A stretch of 64,000 bases of DNA from CAZEKB01 sp964512225 (GCA_964512225.1 CAZEKB010000028.1:4164-68163); one strand, 5' to 3'; counted from the first letter of the stretch, positions 15,310-24,294 are shown. Notes: a model not told the origin generated them from the sequence alone. Made by a program: numbers and translations.

Positions 15310-15744
15310 TTGATCACCGATCTCCCCCTCACCGTCCGGTACGCCCTCGCCGCCTCCGTGTGCCTCGCGGCGAACTACGGCCAGGCTCGCCTGAGCGGCA
15401 AGAAGATCGCCGAGCGCACGGGCATCCCCGCGGCGTTCCTGGCGAAGATCCTCCGGGAGATGGGCCGGGCGAAGCTGATCGCCGGGGAGCGGGGCCACCA
15501 CGGCGGCTATCAGCTGACCCGGCCCCCGACGGACATCCTCCTCGCGGACGTCCTGGACGCGGTGGGCGGCCCCGGGGAGCCCCGCAGCCGCGTGTGCGCG
15601 ATGGGCGACCGCGACTGCGGCGGCGACCACCCGTGTCCGCTGCACGACCTCTGGTCCGTGGCGACGGCCCCCATGACCCGGCTGGCGGAGACCGTCACGC
15701 TCGACCGCCTGGTGCGACTGAGCCGCAAGCAGCAAGACGACTGA
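15310..15744 (+). CDS. Rrf2-family transcription regulator with three Cys (NsrR/IscR type)
   Basis: A 144-residue winged-helix protein beginning at TTG 15310. The HTH is in residues 28-60 (LSGKKIAERTGIPAAFLAKILREM) and the wing follows (GERGHHGGYQLTRPPTDILLADVLDAV). Cys 96, 103 and 109 form a C-x6-C-x5-C motif typical of Rrf2 proteins that hold an iron-sulfur cluster (IscR C-x5-C-x5-C, NsrR C-x4-C-x5-C). NsrR senses NO through such a cluster. Being divergent from a putative NO reductase operon, this protein is a good candidate for its NO-responsive repressor. The spacing fits no characterised subgroup exactly, so IscR- or RsrR-like roles stay open. Confidence 0.88.
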   Translation: MITDLPLTVRYALAASVCLAANYGQARLSGKKIAERTGIPAAFLAKILREMGRAKLIAGERGHHGGYQLTRPPTDILLADVLDAVGGPGEPRSRVCAMGDRDCGGDHPCPLHDLWSVATAPMTRLAETVTLDRLVRLSRKQQDD

Positions 15745-15778
15745 CGGGGGTGCTCGGCGCCCCGGCCCCGGGGACCGG

Positions 15779-16624
15779 TCAGCCGCGGAGCGTGCGCAGG
15801 GCGATGTCCGGCCGGTCCGTGACGATCCCGTCCACCCCCGCGGCCGCGAGCCGCCGCATCTGCTCGGGTTCGTTCACGGGCCAAACGTGCACCTCGCGGC
15901 CGGCGTCGTGGGCCGCGCGCACGTCGCCCTCCCCCACCACCCGGGACTGGGGCAACAGCACCCGAACGTCGAGCCGCCCCGCGAGGCGGGGTTTGCCGAA
16001 CGCGGCGTCGCGAACCGTCCGGCGCAGGCCCCGGTCACCGCCGAGCGGGGGGTACACCAGCCCGAGCGGGAGCCGCGAGCCCGCCGCGCGGATGCGGAGC
16101 AGGCTGAACACGTTGTAGGACGATACGAGCAGGCGGTCGAAGGGCCCCATGCGGGCGATGAGCGCGGCGGCCGCCACCGCCGTGCCGTCGCCGCGCACCC
16201 CGTACTCCTTGACCTCCACGTGGATCCCGACCCGCCCCCGGAAGGTCTCGAGGACCTCCGTGAGGCCGGGGACCCGGGCGCCCGCGAACGCGGCGCTGAA
16301 GTGGGACCCCACGTCCGCCGACTGCAGGTCCGCCAGCGACAGCTCGGCGACCCGCTCCTCGGCCCCGGCGAGGCGCCGGAGGTCGGGCTCGTGGATGACG
16401 ACCAGCTCGCCGGTGCCGCAGGTCTGGACGTCCAGCTCGATCCAGTCGACCCCCAGGGCGACGGCGCCTTCGAAGGCCTCCATGGTGTTTTCGGGGGCCA
16501 GACCCGCGCCCCCCCGCTGGGCGTGGACCTCGATCCCGCCGGGGGAACGATCGGCGGCTGGGTCCGGCGGATCCACGCGACGAGCGTAGCCGCCGCTCCG
16601 CAGCCCGGCCGCGGAAAGCCGCAT
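15779..16624 (-). CDS. glycerophosphodiester phosphodiesterase
   Basis: A 281-residue TIM-barrel enzyme that hydrolyses glycerophosphodiesters to glycerol-3-phosphate and an alcohol. Signature elements: HAQRGGAGLAPENTMEAF (RGG plus PENT), GVDWIELDVQ (ExD metal ligands), VVIHEPDL (catalytic His), IHVEVK, and the C-terminal VDGIVTDRPD. No signal peptide is obvious, so it is probably cytoplasmic. ATG 16624 is taken as start. A GTG at 16576 would shorten the N-terminus by 16 residues, and neither has a strong ribosome site. Only 34 bases separate it from the divergent cytochrome gene. Confidence 0.9.
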   Translation of the reverse strand: MRLSAAGLRSGGYARRVDPPDPAADRSPGGIEVHAQRGGAGLAPENTMEAFEGAVALGVDWIELDVQTCGTGELVVIHEPDLRRLAGAEERVAELSLADLQSADVGSHFSAAFAGARVPGLTEVLETFRGRVGIHVEVKEYGVRGDGTAVAAAALIARMGPFDRLLVSSYNVFSLLRIRAAGSRLPLGLVYPPLGGDRGLRRTVRDAAFGKPRLAGRLDVRVLLPQSRVVGEGDVRAAHDAGREVHVWPVNEPEQMRRLAAAGVDGIVTDRPDIALRTLRG

Positions 16625-16658
16625 GGTGCAGTCCGGGGGCTTCTGGTAGCCCCTCGTC

Positions 16659-18752
16659 ATGGCCTCCGCCGACCGCCCCCGAGCCGCCGCCGAGTGGCGC
16701 CGAACCCTCGGGATCGTCGCCTCCGGCGTCCTCCTGTTCGAGACGCTCAGCGGCCTGGCGATCCAGTGGCTGCCCTTCAGCGTCCCCAACCAGCTGAACG
16801 TGCTGCTGCACACGGCCGTGGGCCTCGCGTTCCTGGGGCCCGTCGCCTGGTACCAGTGGCGCCACTGGCGCCTCTACCGAAGCCGCCCGCGCACCCACGT
16901 CAAGGTCACCGGCTACCTCGCCATGTTCGCGACGTTGGTGGCGGTCGTCTCGGGGCTCGTGCTCACCGCCCAGGCGCTGTGGGGGACGCGCATCGGGTGG
17001 GCCTGGGACACCGCCCACGTCGTCACGGTGTACGCGCTGCCCGCCGCGGTCCTGCCCCACGTGCTCGCCTTGCGGAAGCGGGTCTCCCGAGGGTCCGCCG
17101 TCGCCGCCGTGCGGGCCGTCGCGGTCGCGGCGGACCGTCACTTCGCGCTCGTCACCGCGGTGTGTGTCGCCCTCGCGGCGCTGATGTGGCCGGCGTCCAT
17201 GGCGGTCACGCCCGTCGCCTGGAACGACGAGCTGCCCGAGGATTACGTCCACCTCTACGGCGAGGACCAGCCGTTCGCGCCGAGCCTCGCCCGCACCGCG
17301 ACCGGCGGCGCCCTCGACGACCGCTCTCTGTCCGGGTCCGCCGCCTGCGGGACCGCGTCGTGCCACGAGGCGATCTACGACGAGTGGCAGGTGAGCGCGC
17401 ACCGCTGGTCGGCCATGGACGCGGCCTTCCAGAAGGTCCAGTCGGTGATGGCCGAGCAGAACGGGGCCGAGTCCACCCGCTACTGCGGCGGCTGCCACGA
17501 CCCGATCTCGCTGTTCTCCGGCACGAAGCGGCTGTTCGTCGACGACCTCACCAGCCGGGTCGGGTTCCAGGAGGGGATCTCCTGCGTCGCCTGCCACGCG
17601 ATCCAGGAGACGGACGTGAAGGGCAACGCCGCCTACGTCATCGACCGGCCCGACCGCTACCTGTTCGAGCTGGAGGACGACGGCCCGGCGCGCGTGGCGG
17701 GCGACTTCCTGATCCGCGCCTACCCGCGGCACCACGTGGAGACGCTGCAGCACAAGCTTTTCAAGGCCCCCGAGTTCTGCGCGGCCTGCCACAAGCAGTT
17801 CATCGACGAGTCGATCAACCAGGTCGGCTGGGTGCAGCTCCAGAACCAGTTCGACAACTGGCGCAAGAGCCGATGGAACGAGCCCGGGGATCCCGAGACG
17901 ACCATCGAGTGTCGTGAGTGCCACATGCCGCTGATCGACTCGCAGGACCCGGCCGCGGGGGACGACCTCGACTACAACCGCGCGCCCAGCGACGGCAAGC
18001 ACCGCAGCCATCGCTTTCTCGCGGCGAACCAGTTCATGCCCACCGCCCTGAACCTCGACGGCGCGGAGGAGCAGGTGGAGCTCACCGAGCGCTGGCTCCG
18101 GGGCGAGCTGGAGGTCCCGGAGATCGCCCACAAGTGGAAGCCCGGGCCCGCCGTGCCCGTGGAGCTGGTGGTGCCCGAGGCCGTCGAGGCGGGGGGGCCC
18201 GTGCACATCCAGGCGGTCATCACGAACAACAAGGTCGGGCACGACTTCCCCACCGGACCCCTCGATATCATCCAGGCGTGGGTGGAGATCGAGGTGACGG
18301 ACCAGGACGGCAACGTCGTGTTCGAGTCCGGCAAGCGCACCGAAGACCACTTCATCGAGCCCGGCGCCTTCCTCTTCAAGGCCGAGCCGGTGGATCAGTT
18401 CGGGCAGCTGATCGACCGCCACAACCTCTGGGAGATGGTCGGGGTGCGCTACCGGCGCGCGCTCTTCCCGGGCTTCACGGACCAGGCGAGCTACAGCTTC
18501 TCCTGCCCCGGCACCGTCGAGATCCGCGACGCCGTCGATGCGGTCGCGGGGGAGCCCGACGTCGATCTGGACGAAGACGTCGAGTTCGTCGCGCCGGGGA
18601 ACGTCACCGAGCTGAACGTGACGGCCCGGCTGCTCTACCGCAAGGCGGACCAGTTCCTCCTGAACTTCCTGTTCGGCGAGGACTCCGGCCTCACCGCGCC
18701 GGTCACCGCGATGTCCGAAGACAGCAAGGTGATCCCGGTGCGGCCCGGCTGA
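16659..18752 (+). CDS. membrane-anchored pentaheme cytochrome c
   Basis: A 697-residue protein. Residues 1-190 contain five hydrophobic helices with possible b-heme His (H51, H120, H134), suggesting a quinol-reactive membrane part. The exported remainder has five heme c motifs: C230-GTAS-CH (a rare C-x4-CH), then CGGCH at 276, CVACH at 309, CAACH at 374 and CRECH at 418, in a cytochrome c554-like arrangement. After the hemes comes a beta domain with VGHDFPTGPLDI, a signature seen in other multiheme cytochromes. It could carry electrons from quinol to a periplasmic acceptor such as NirK or an external oxidant. The following gene starts 4 bases after the stop, so the two are co-transcribed. Confidence 0.87.
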   Translation: MASADRPRAAAEWRRTLGIVASGVLLFETLSGLAIQWLPFSVPNQLNVLLHTAVGLAFLGPVAWYQWRHWRLYRSRPRTHVKVTGYLAMFATLVAVVSGLVLTAQALWGTRIGWAWDTAHVVTVYALPAAVLPHVLALRKRVSRGSAVAAVRAVAVAADRHFALVTAVCVALAALMWPASMAVTPVAWNDELPEDYVHLYGEDQPFAPSLARTATGGALDDRSLSGSAACGTASCHEAIYDEWQVSAHRWSAMDAAFQKVQSVMAEQNGAESTRYCGGCHDPISLFSGTKRLFVDDLTSRVGFQEGISCVACHAIQETDVKGNAAYVIDRPDRYLFELEDDGPARVAGDFLIRAYPRHHVETLQHKLFKAPEFCAACHKQFIDESINQVGWVQLQNQFDNWRKSRWNEPGDPETTIECRECHMPLIDSQDPAAGDDLDYNRAPSDGKHRSHRFLAANQFMPTALNLDGAEEQVELTERWLRGELEVPEIAHKWKPGPAVPVELVVPEAVEAGGPVHIQAVITNNKVGHDFPTGPLDIIQAWVEIEVTDQDGNVVFESGKRTEDHFIEPGAFLFKAEPVDQFGQLIDRHNLWEMVGVRYRRALFPGFTDQASYSFSCPGTVEIRDAVDAVAGEPDVDLDEDVEFVAPGNVTELNVTARLLYRKADQFLLNFLFGEDSGLTAPVTAMSEDSKVIPVRPG

Positions 18753-18756
18753 CCGC

Positions 18757-21300
18757 GTGGCGCGCCCGTCCAACCGCGCCCGACGGGCCCGGCTCGCCTG
18801 GTGGGGGGCCGGGCTCTTCGTCGCGATCGCGGCGGGCGTGGTCGCCTCGAACAACAGCCCTCGGGGCGTCTATCGGCCGGGCGAGGACGTCGAAGGGCTG
18901 ACCTCCGAGCTGGACCGGGAGCTGGGCGGCGAGCGGCCGTCCCGGCGGTTCGTGGACGCGAGCGAGGAGGCGGGCGTCCGCTTCGCGCACTTCGAGGGGC
19001 CCCGCACGTCGCAGCTCCCCGAAGACATGGGCTCGGGGGCCGCCTGGGGCGACTACGACGGCGACGGGTTCCCGGACCTCTACCTCGTGAACGCGGGCCC
19101 GCTGCCGACCCCCGACCGGCCCGCCCCGCCCTCGCCCCGCGCGGCTCTCTTCCGCAACAACGGAGACGGGACGTTCACCGAGCGGGCGCAGCAGGCGGGG
19201 GTGGACCACACCGGGCTCGGGATGGGCGCGGCCTGGGCCGACTACGACGGCGACGGCGCGCTCGACCTCGTGGTCACGTCCTACGGCGGGATCGCCCTGT
19301 ACCGGAACCGGGGCGACGGGACCTTCCTGGAGCGGGCCGCCGCGGCGGGGCTCGGCGACTTCGAGGGCTTCTGGGCGGGCGCGTCCTGGGCCGACTACGA
19401 CCGCGACGGGTGGGTGGACCTGCACGTCGCGGGGTACGTCCGCTACGACCCGACGTTCGCGGCGCGCGGCGCCGGCAGCTACGACTCGGAGGCGCCCCCG
19501 GCGCTGAACCCGTCGGCCTTTCCGCCCGAGCGGAACCTCCTGTTCCGCAACCTCGGGGACGGCACGTTCGAGGAGGTGGCGAGGACCGCGGGCGTGCTCG
19601 GCGATCGGGGGCGCAGCCTCGAGGGGCTGTGGGCCGACGTCGACGACGACGGCTGGTTGGACCTGTACGTCGCCAACGACGTGTCCGACAACGAGCTGCA
19701 CCGGAACCTCGGCGACGGCACCTTCGAAGACGTGGGGCACGCGGCCCACGTCGCGGACTACCGCGGGGCCATGGGGATCGCCGCGGGCGACTGGGACGGC
19801 GACTCCGACCTCGACCTGTTCGTCACCCACTGGGTCGCCCAGGAGAATGCGCTCTACCGCAGCCTGAAGGCGGAGGACCCGCCCGGCGCGCCCGTGCGTT
19901 TCCGGGACGAAGCGGACCGGTTCGGCCTCGGCCAGGTCGCCCTCGACTACATCGGCTGGGCGACCTCCTTCTTCGACTTCGACAACGACGGCGTCCTGGA
20001 CCTGTACGTCGTGAACGGCAGCACCCTGCAGCGTCGCGACGACCTCACCCGCCTCGTCCCCATGCGCGACCTGGTGTTCTGGGGCCGCGGCGCCGAGGAG
20101 GGCTTCTTCGACCTGGGCGAAGCGGCCGGGGCCTGGTTCGCGGAGGAGGCCGTGGGTCGCGGGGGCGCGCTCGCCGACTACGACCGGGACGGGGACCTGG
20201 ACCTCGTCGTTCTCAACCACGGGGGGCCCGCGGTGCTGCTGCGCAACGACGGCGAGGGCGGACACTGGCTCGAGGTCTCGCTCACGGCGGACGGGGGCAA
20301 TACGGCGGCCCTCGGGGCGACCGCCCGGGTGACGGCGGGGGGCCGCAGCCACGTGCGGGGGGTGGGGCTCCAGAGCTCCTACCTGGGACAGAACGAGCTC
20401 GTCCTGCACTTCGGGCTGGGGGACGCGGAGCGCGTGGACGCGCTGGAGGTGCGGTGGCCCGACGGCGCTTCCCAGCGGTTCGAGGGGCTGGAGGTGGATC
20501 GGCTGGTGAGCTTGAAGCAGGGCGGCGAGCTCGCCGCGGCGACGTCCCCGGGAGACCACCAGGAGCGGGTGCGCCGGTTCTGGATCGCGCTGCGGGAAGC
20601 GACGCGCCTGCGGATCGCGGGCCGCCTCGACGACTCGGCCGAGCGGTATCGGGAGGCGCTGACGTACGACCCCCACCACGAGGACGCGCTGTACTACCTG
20701 GGCAACGTCCTCCTGAGCCTCGAAGACGCGGCGGGGGCGCGCCACGCCTGGTCCAAGCTCGCCCACGAGGCGCCGGGGTCGGCGCGGGCGCACCAGCGTC
20801 TCGGCGACTTGAGCCTGTGCCTCGAGCGACCCGAGCTGGTGGACCTCGCCGAGGCCGAGGCGCGCTTCGGGCGGGCCCAGCAGATCAACATGGAGGAGAC
20901 GGGTGCGCTGGTGCGCCTGGGCGAGACCGCGCTCCTCCGCGGCGACTCCGTCCTCGCCCGGGAGCGGCTGGAGCACGCGACCGCCACCAACCCGCGGGCG
21001 GCCACCGCCTGGCTGCTGCAGGCGTGGCTCGCGGACGGAGCGGGGCGAGACGACCAGGCCGGGGAGTTGTTCGCCCGAGCGCTCGTGGCGGCGGCGCCCG
21101 TCGGGGCGCCCGCGGGCCTCCCCGCAGGCGAGGGGGACACCCGCGCGGGCAGCGTCCCCATGGCGGCCGCTCAGCTCCCTTGCCGCGGCCTCGCCGGGGC
21201 GACCGACGAGCTGACGCGCGGGGACCCCGAGGGGCGGCGGGCGGCGGCCTTCGCCCGCATCGACGCCCTCCTCAAGGGCGTCGGCGACCGTCGTCGATGA
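18757..21300 (+). CDS. FG-GAP/ASPIC-UnbV/TPR exported protein (CRTAC1-like)
   Basis: An 847-residue protein from GTG 18757, anchored by one N-terminal helix (LAWWGAGLFVAIAAGVVA). At least seven FG-GAP/VCBS calcium-binding blades are seen, for example DYDGDGFPDLYLVN, DVDDDGWLDLYVAN and DFDNDGVLDLYVVN, making a beta-propeller. Residues about 505-585 form the ASPIC/UnbV domain (GATARVTAGGRSHVRGV, VRWPDGASQRFEGL). The last 250 residues are TPR-like helical repeats (AERYREALTYDPHHEDALYYLGNVLLS). The combination is common in planctomycetes, acidobacteria and related groups, with unknown function, presumably extracytoplasmic binding. Coupled to the pentaheme cytochrome. Its 3' end overlaps the last gene of the opposing rnf operon by 29 bases. 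Confidence 0.88.
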   Translation: MARPSNRARRARLAWWGAGLFVAIAAGVVASNNSPRGVYRPGEDVEGLTSELDRELGGERPSRRFVDASEEAGVRFAHFEGPRTSQLPEDMGSGAAWGDYDGDGFPDLYLVNAGPLPTPDRPAPPSPRAALFRNNGDGTFTERAQQAGVDHTGLGMGAAWADYDGDGALDLVVTSYGGIALYRNRGDGTFLERAAAAGLGDFEGFWAGASWADYDRDGWVDLHVAGYVRYDPTFAARGAGSYDSEAPPALNPSAFPPERNLLFRNLGDGTFEEVARTAGVLGDRGRSLEGLWADVDDDGWLDLYVANDVSDNELHRNLGDGTFEDVGHAAHVADYRGAMGIAAGDWDGDSDLDLFVTHWVAQENALYRSLKAEDPPGAPVRFRDEADRFGLGQVALDYIGWATSFFDFDNDGVLDLYVVNGSTLQRRDDLTRLVPMRDLVFWGRGAEEGFFDLGEAAGAWFAEEAVGRGGALADYDRDGDLDLVVLNHGGPAVLLRNDGEGGHWLEVSLTADGGNTAALGATARVTAGGRSHVRGVGLQSSYLGQNELVLHFGLGDAERVDALEVRWPDGASQRFEGLEVDRLVSLKQGGELAAATSPGDHQERVRRFWIALREATRLRIAGRLDDSAERYREALTYDPHHEDALYYLGNVLLSLEDAAGARHAWSKLAHEAPGSARAHQRLGDLSLCLERPELVDLAEAEARFGRAQQINMEETGALVRLGETALLRGDSVLARERLEHATATNPRAATAWLLQAWLADGAGRDDQAGELFARALVAAAPVGAPAGLPAGEGDTRAGSVPMAAAQLPCRGLAGATDELTRGDPEGRRAAAFARIDALLKGVGDRRR

Positions 21301-21475
21301 CCTCGAGTCCCCGCCCCCGGGCGGGCGCGGCGGGCGTCATCGCGCAGCCGTCGCACGCGTCGGGGTCCGTCCCGCAGCCGTGCGGAGCCGGCTCGCCGTG
21401 GCCCGCCGCCTGCTGGATGAGGAACCACAGGATGCAGGCGGCGCCGAGGCCGAGGATGGCGAGGACGTGCGTCAC
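21272..21475 (-). CDS. small Cys-rich single-helix protein, possibly NqrM-like
   Basis: A 67-residue protein from GTG 21475, which overlaps the rnfA stop as GTGA, so it is translationally coupled. One helix (LAILGLGAACILWFLIQQ) is followed by a short Cys-rich segment, GCGTDPDACDGCAM, with Cys 34, 41 and 44. NqrM, the factor that delivers iron to the NqrD/NqrE pair of Na+-NQR, has the same layout of one helix then four Cys. RnfA and RnfE are the homologs of NqrE and NqrD, so an equivalent role here is attractive. Similarity is only in layout, and the family assignment is inference. Confidence 0.6.
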   Translation of the reverse strand: MTHVLAILGLGAACILWFLIQQAAGHGEPAPHGCGTDPDACDGCAMTPAAPARGRGLEVIDDGRRRP

Positions 21476-22056
21476 GAGGCCGCGCTGAACAGGCCGGCGA
21501 AGCCCATGAAGGCCATGCTCAGGATGCCCGCCACGAGGAAGCTCATGGCCGCGCCGCGCACCACCTCGGGCACCGTCGCGAGCTCGTTCTCTTCGCGGAT
21601 GCCGGCCATGAGCACCAGGGCCAGCGTGAGGCCCACGCCCGCGCCCAACGCGTAGACGAGGCCCTCGACGAACCCGTAGCCGCGGTTGGTCTGGAACAGC
21701 GCGAGGCCGAGGATGGCGCAGTTGGTCGTGATCAGCGGCAGGAAGATGCCGAGCGCGCGGAAGAGCGCGGGGCTCAGCTTCTTGATGGCCATCTCCACGA
21801 ACTGCACCGTGCTCGCGATGACGACGATGTAGGAGATGAGCCGCAGGAAGGGAGCGTGGGGGAGGATCCAGGCCTCGAGCGCGCTCGCGCAGGCCGACGT
21901 CACGAGCAGCACGAAGATGTTGGCCATGCCCATGCGCAGGGCGGTGTCGATGCGCCCGCTCACCCCCAGGAACGGGCACAGACCCAGGAAGTACGACAGC
22001 GTGAAGTTGTTCACGACGGCCGCGCCCACGAAGATCCAGAGGAACTCGCCCATCAT
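21472..22056 (-). CDS. rnfA: Rnf complex subunit A
   Basis: A 194-residue integral membrane protein of the NqrE/RnfA family with six predicted helices. Hallmarks are VVNNFTLSYFLGLCPFLGVS near the N-terminus and LITTNCAILGLALF in the second half, both holding conserved Cys that bind the membrane iron-sulfur centre shared with RnfE. The Rnf complex couples electron flow between ferredoxin and NAD+ to ion transport. The start is the first of two consecutive ATG codons, at 22056. It overlaps rnfE by 4 bases. Confidence 0.95.
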   Translation of the reverse strand: MMGEFLWIFVGAAVVNNFTLSYFLGLCPFLGVSGRIDTALRMGMANIFVLLVTSACASALEAWILPHAPFLRLISYIVVIASTVQFVEMAIKKLSPALFRALGIFLPLITTNCAILGLALFQTNRGYGFVEGLVYALGAGVGLTLALVLMAGIREENELATVPEVVRGAAMSFLVAGILSMAFMGFAGLFSAAS

Positions 22057-22664
22057 CGGTCCGCCCGCTCCTTCCACCACGCGAAGCCCATGAGCAGGAC
22101 GCCGAGGGTGAGGAACCCGCCGGGGGGCAGGATCATGATCACCCAGGGCTCGAACGACTCGCCGAAGAGCGCCACCCCGAACAGCGAGCCGCTCCCGAGG
22201 ATCTCGCGGATGCCGCCGACCATCACGAGCGCCACCGTGAAGCCGATGGACATCCCCGTCGCGTCGGCCACGGCCCGGTCCAGGGGGTGTCGCGAGGCGA
22301 AGGCCTCCTGGCGGCCGAGGATCAGGCAGTTGGCGACGATCAGGGCGATGAAGGCCCCGAGCTCCTTGTGGACGGCGGGGAGCAGGGCTTGGAGGCTCAG
22401 GTCGGCGACCGTCACGAACGTGGCGATGATGATGATGAAGGTGGTGATGCGCACCTGCTTGGGGATCCGGGCGCGCAGCAGCGAGACGAGGATGCTCGAC
22501 CCCATGAGCACGAACGCCGTCGCCGCCCCCATCGCCAGCCCGTTGATGCCCGAGTTGGTCACCGCCAGGGCCGGACACAGGCCGAGCAGCTGGACGAACA
22601 CGGGGTTCTCCCGCCACAGCCCGCGGAGCAGGTCGTCGTGGGCGCCGGGGGGATTGCCCGTCAT
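22053..22664 (-). CDS. rnfE: Rnf complex subunit E
   Basis: A 203-residue membrane subunit of the NqrD/RnfE family. The N-terminal NPVFVQLLGLCPALAVTNSG and the central ALIVANCLILGRQEAFAS are the two conserved half-helix regions whose Cys (LGLCP, ANCLI) coordinate the iron-sulfur cluster at the interface with RnfA. Six hydrophobic helices. It starts at ATG 22664, overlapping the end of rnfG by 4 bases. Confidence 0.95.
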   Translation of the reverse strand: MTGNPPGAHDDLLRGLWRENPVFVQLLGLCPALAVTNSGINGLAMGAATAFVLMGSSILVSLLRARIPKQVRITTFIIIIATFVTVADLSLQALLPAVHKELGAFIALIVANCLILGRQEAFASRHPLDRAVADATGMSIGFTVALVMVGGIREILGSGSLFGVALFGESFEPWVIMILPPGGFLTLGVLLMGFAWWKERADR

Positions 22665-23290
22665 GGCGCCTCGTCGGTGGGCAGCACGTCGAGCCAGCGG
22701 CCGTTGCCGTCGTTGATGATGTTGACGACGGCCTTGCTCGAGATCGTCGCCCCCGAGATGGTGTCCACCTCGTTGTCGGCGACGCCCGCCCCCGGCTTCA
22801 CCGCCTTGATCTCGGGATCGACGGCGAGGTCGGAGAACTCCGCCACGAAGGACTCGTCCTTGAAGATCTTGTCCCCGAGCCCGGGGGTCTCCTTGCTCTC
22901 GAGGATCTCCATGCCCACGACCCGGCGGCGCTGCGGATCGACCCCGTAGATCAGCTTGATCGTGTCCTGGAAGCCGCCGCCCTCGGCGGGGATCGCGAAC
23001 CCGACGCGGCGACCATCGGCGTCGATGCCCTCGTACACCGCCTCGCCCTTGGGCAGTCGCCCCTCCTCGGTCTCCAAGGGGACGAGGGCACCGTCCACCA
23101 AGCCGTAGGCCTGGTTCGTCGTCGTGCCGGGCAGGACGCGGTGGATCGCCGCCTCCAGGGCCTCGGCGCGGTTCCGCTCGATGCGCGGCGCCGTGAGCTC
23201 GTAGATGCCCACCAGGGCGGTCCCCGACAGCATCCCCGCGAGCCCGAGGGTGAAGAGCATGCGCGCCGGTCCGGCGTCGGGGCCCGCCAC
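22661..23290 (-). CDS. rnfG: Rnf complex subunit G (covalent FMN protein)
   Basis: A 209-residue protein with one N-terminal helix (MLFTLGLAGMLSGTALVGIYEL) and a periplasmic FMN-binding domain. The flavin attachment motif is DTISGATISS (S-G-A-T), where FMN is linked to Thr through a phosphoester by ApbE, whose gene is not seen in this window. Other family signs are YGVDPQRRRVVGMEILESKETPGLGDKI. GTG 23290 is taken as start and lies 2 bases after the rnfD stop. Confidence 0.95.
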   Translation of the reverse strand: MAGPDAGPARMLFTLGLAGMLSGTALVGIYELTAPRIERNRAEALEAAIHRVLPGTTTNQAYGLVDGALVPLETEEGRLPKGEAVYEGIDADGRRVGFAIPAEGGGFQDTIKLIYGVDPQRRRVVGMEILESKETPGLGDKIFKDESFVAEFSDLAVDPEIKAVKPGAGVADNEVDTISGATISSKAVVNIINDGNGRWLDVLPTDEAP

Positions 23291-23292
23291 CG

Positions 23293-24294
23293 TCAGCTCC
23301 CGAAGACCCGCGGCTGGGTGCGCCGCTCGATGTGGGGGGTGACCGCGTTCATGAGCAGGATGGCGTACATGACGCCCTCGGGGAGCCCTCCGAACAGCCG
23401 GATCAGGACGACGAGGAAGCCCACCCCGATGCCGAAGATCCAGGCCCCCTTCGGCGTAGTCGGCGTGGTCGCCGGGTCGGTGACCATGAACACCGCCGCG
23501 AACAGCAGCCCGCCGGACAGGAGCAGGAACATCGGGTCGGGCCAGCGCTCCGGGGAGATGAGGTGGAGGACGCCGCCGCAGGCCGCCACCGAGAGCATGG
23601 TCGCCACGGGCAGGCGCCAGTCGAACAGCCGGCGCGCCCCGAGCCAGAGCCCGACGGCGAGGAGCAGGACGGCGTTGGTCTCCCCGATCGACCCGGCCGT
23701 GTTGCCCAGGAGGAGGTCGCCCCACCCCGTCGCGACGCCCTCGAACTTGGACAGCCCCAGGGGCGTCGCCGTCGAGACGGCGTCCACCGCCGGGCGCATC
23801 AGCGGAGCCGCCAGCAGCGAGGGGTTCACGTCCAGGAGCCCCCCCGTCCCGGCGGGGGCCGCCCAGGTGGTGATGGCCGTGGGGAAGGCCGCCTGCAGGA
23901 ACGCGCGTCCCACCAGGGCCGGGTTGAAGATGTTCTGCCCGAGGCCGCCCCATACGAGCTTGCCGAGGCCGATCCCGGCCACGCCGCCGCAGAACGCCAT
24001 CCACAGCGGGAGCCCCGGGGGCAGCGTGAGGCCGAGCAGCAGCCCGGTGAGCAGGGCCGTGTTGTCCCGCAGCGGGGACGGGTCGGCGCGGCGGGATGCG
24101 AGCCACTCGGTGCCCACCGAGCCCGCGACGGCTGCGGCCACGACGAGCAGCGCGGAGACGCCGAAGTGCAGGACCGCCGCGGCGAGCACGAGCCCGGCGG
24201 CGGCGACGACCTCGAGCATGATCCGGGGCGTCGAGACGGGGTCCTTGACGAACGGAGCGGTGGAGAGGACCAGCGAGGGTCGGCTGGAGCTCAC
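23293..24294 (-). CDS. rnfD: Rnf complex subunit D (membrane flavoprotein)
   Basis: A 333-residue polytopic protein of the NqrB/RnfD family. Landmarks: RDNTALLTGLLLGLTLPPGLPLW, FGGLGQNIFNP-type segment (GGLGQNIFNPALVGRAFL), and the covalent FMN site DAVSTATPLG (S-x-A-T). The C-terminus MNAVTPHIERRTQPRVFG is typical of RnfD. GTG 24294 overlaps the rnfC stop as GTGA. It works in the membrane as part of the ion-translocating electron path between RnfC and RnfG. Confidence 0.95.
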   Translation of the reverse strand: MSSSRPSLVLSTAPFVKDPVSTPRIMLEVVAAAGLVLAAAVLHFGVSALLVVAAAVAGSVGTEWLASRRADPSPLRDNTALLTGLLLGLTLPPGLPLWMAFCGGVAGIGLGKLVWGGLGQNIFNPALVGRAFLQAAFPTAITTWAAPAGTGGLLDVNPSLLAAPLMRPAVDAVSTATPLGLSKFEGVATGWGDLLLGNTAGSIGETNAVLLLAVGLWLGARRLFDWRLPVATMLSVAACGGVLHLISPERWPDPMFLLLSGGLLFAAVFMVTDPATTPTTPKGAWIFGIGVGFLVVLIRLFGGLPEGVMYAILLMNAVTPHIERRTQPRVFGS

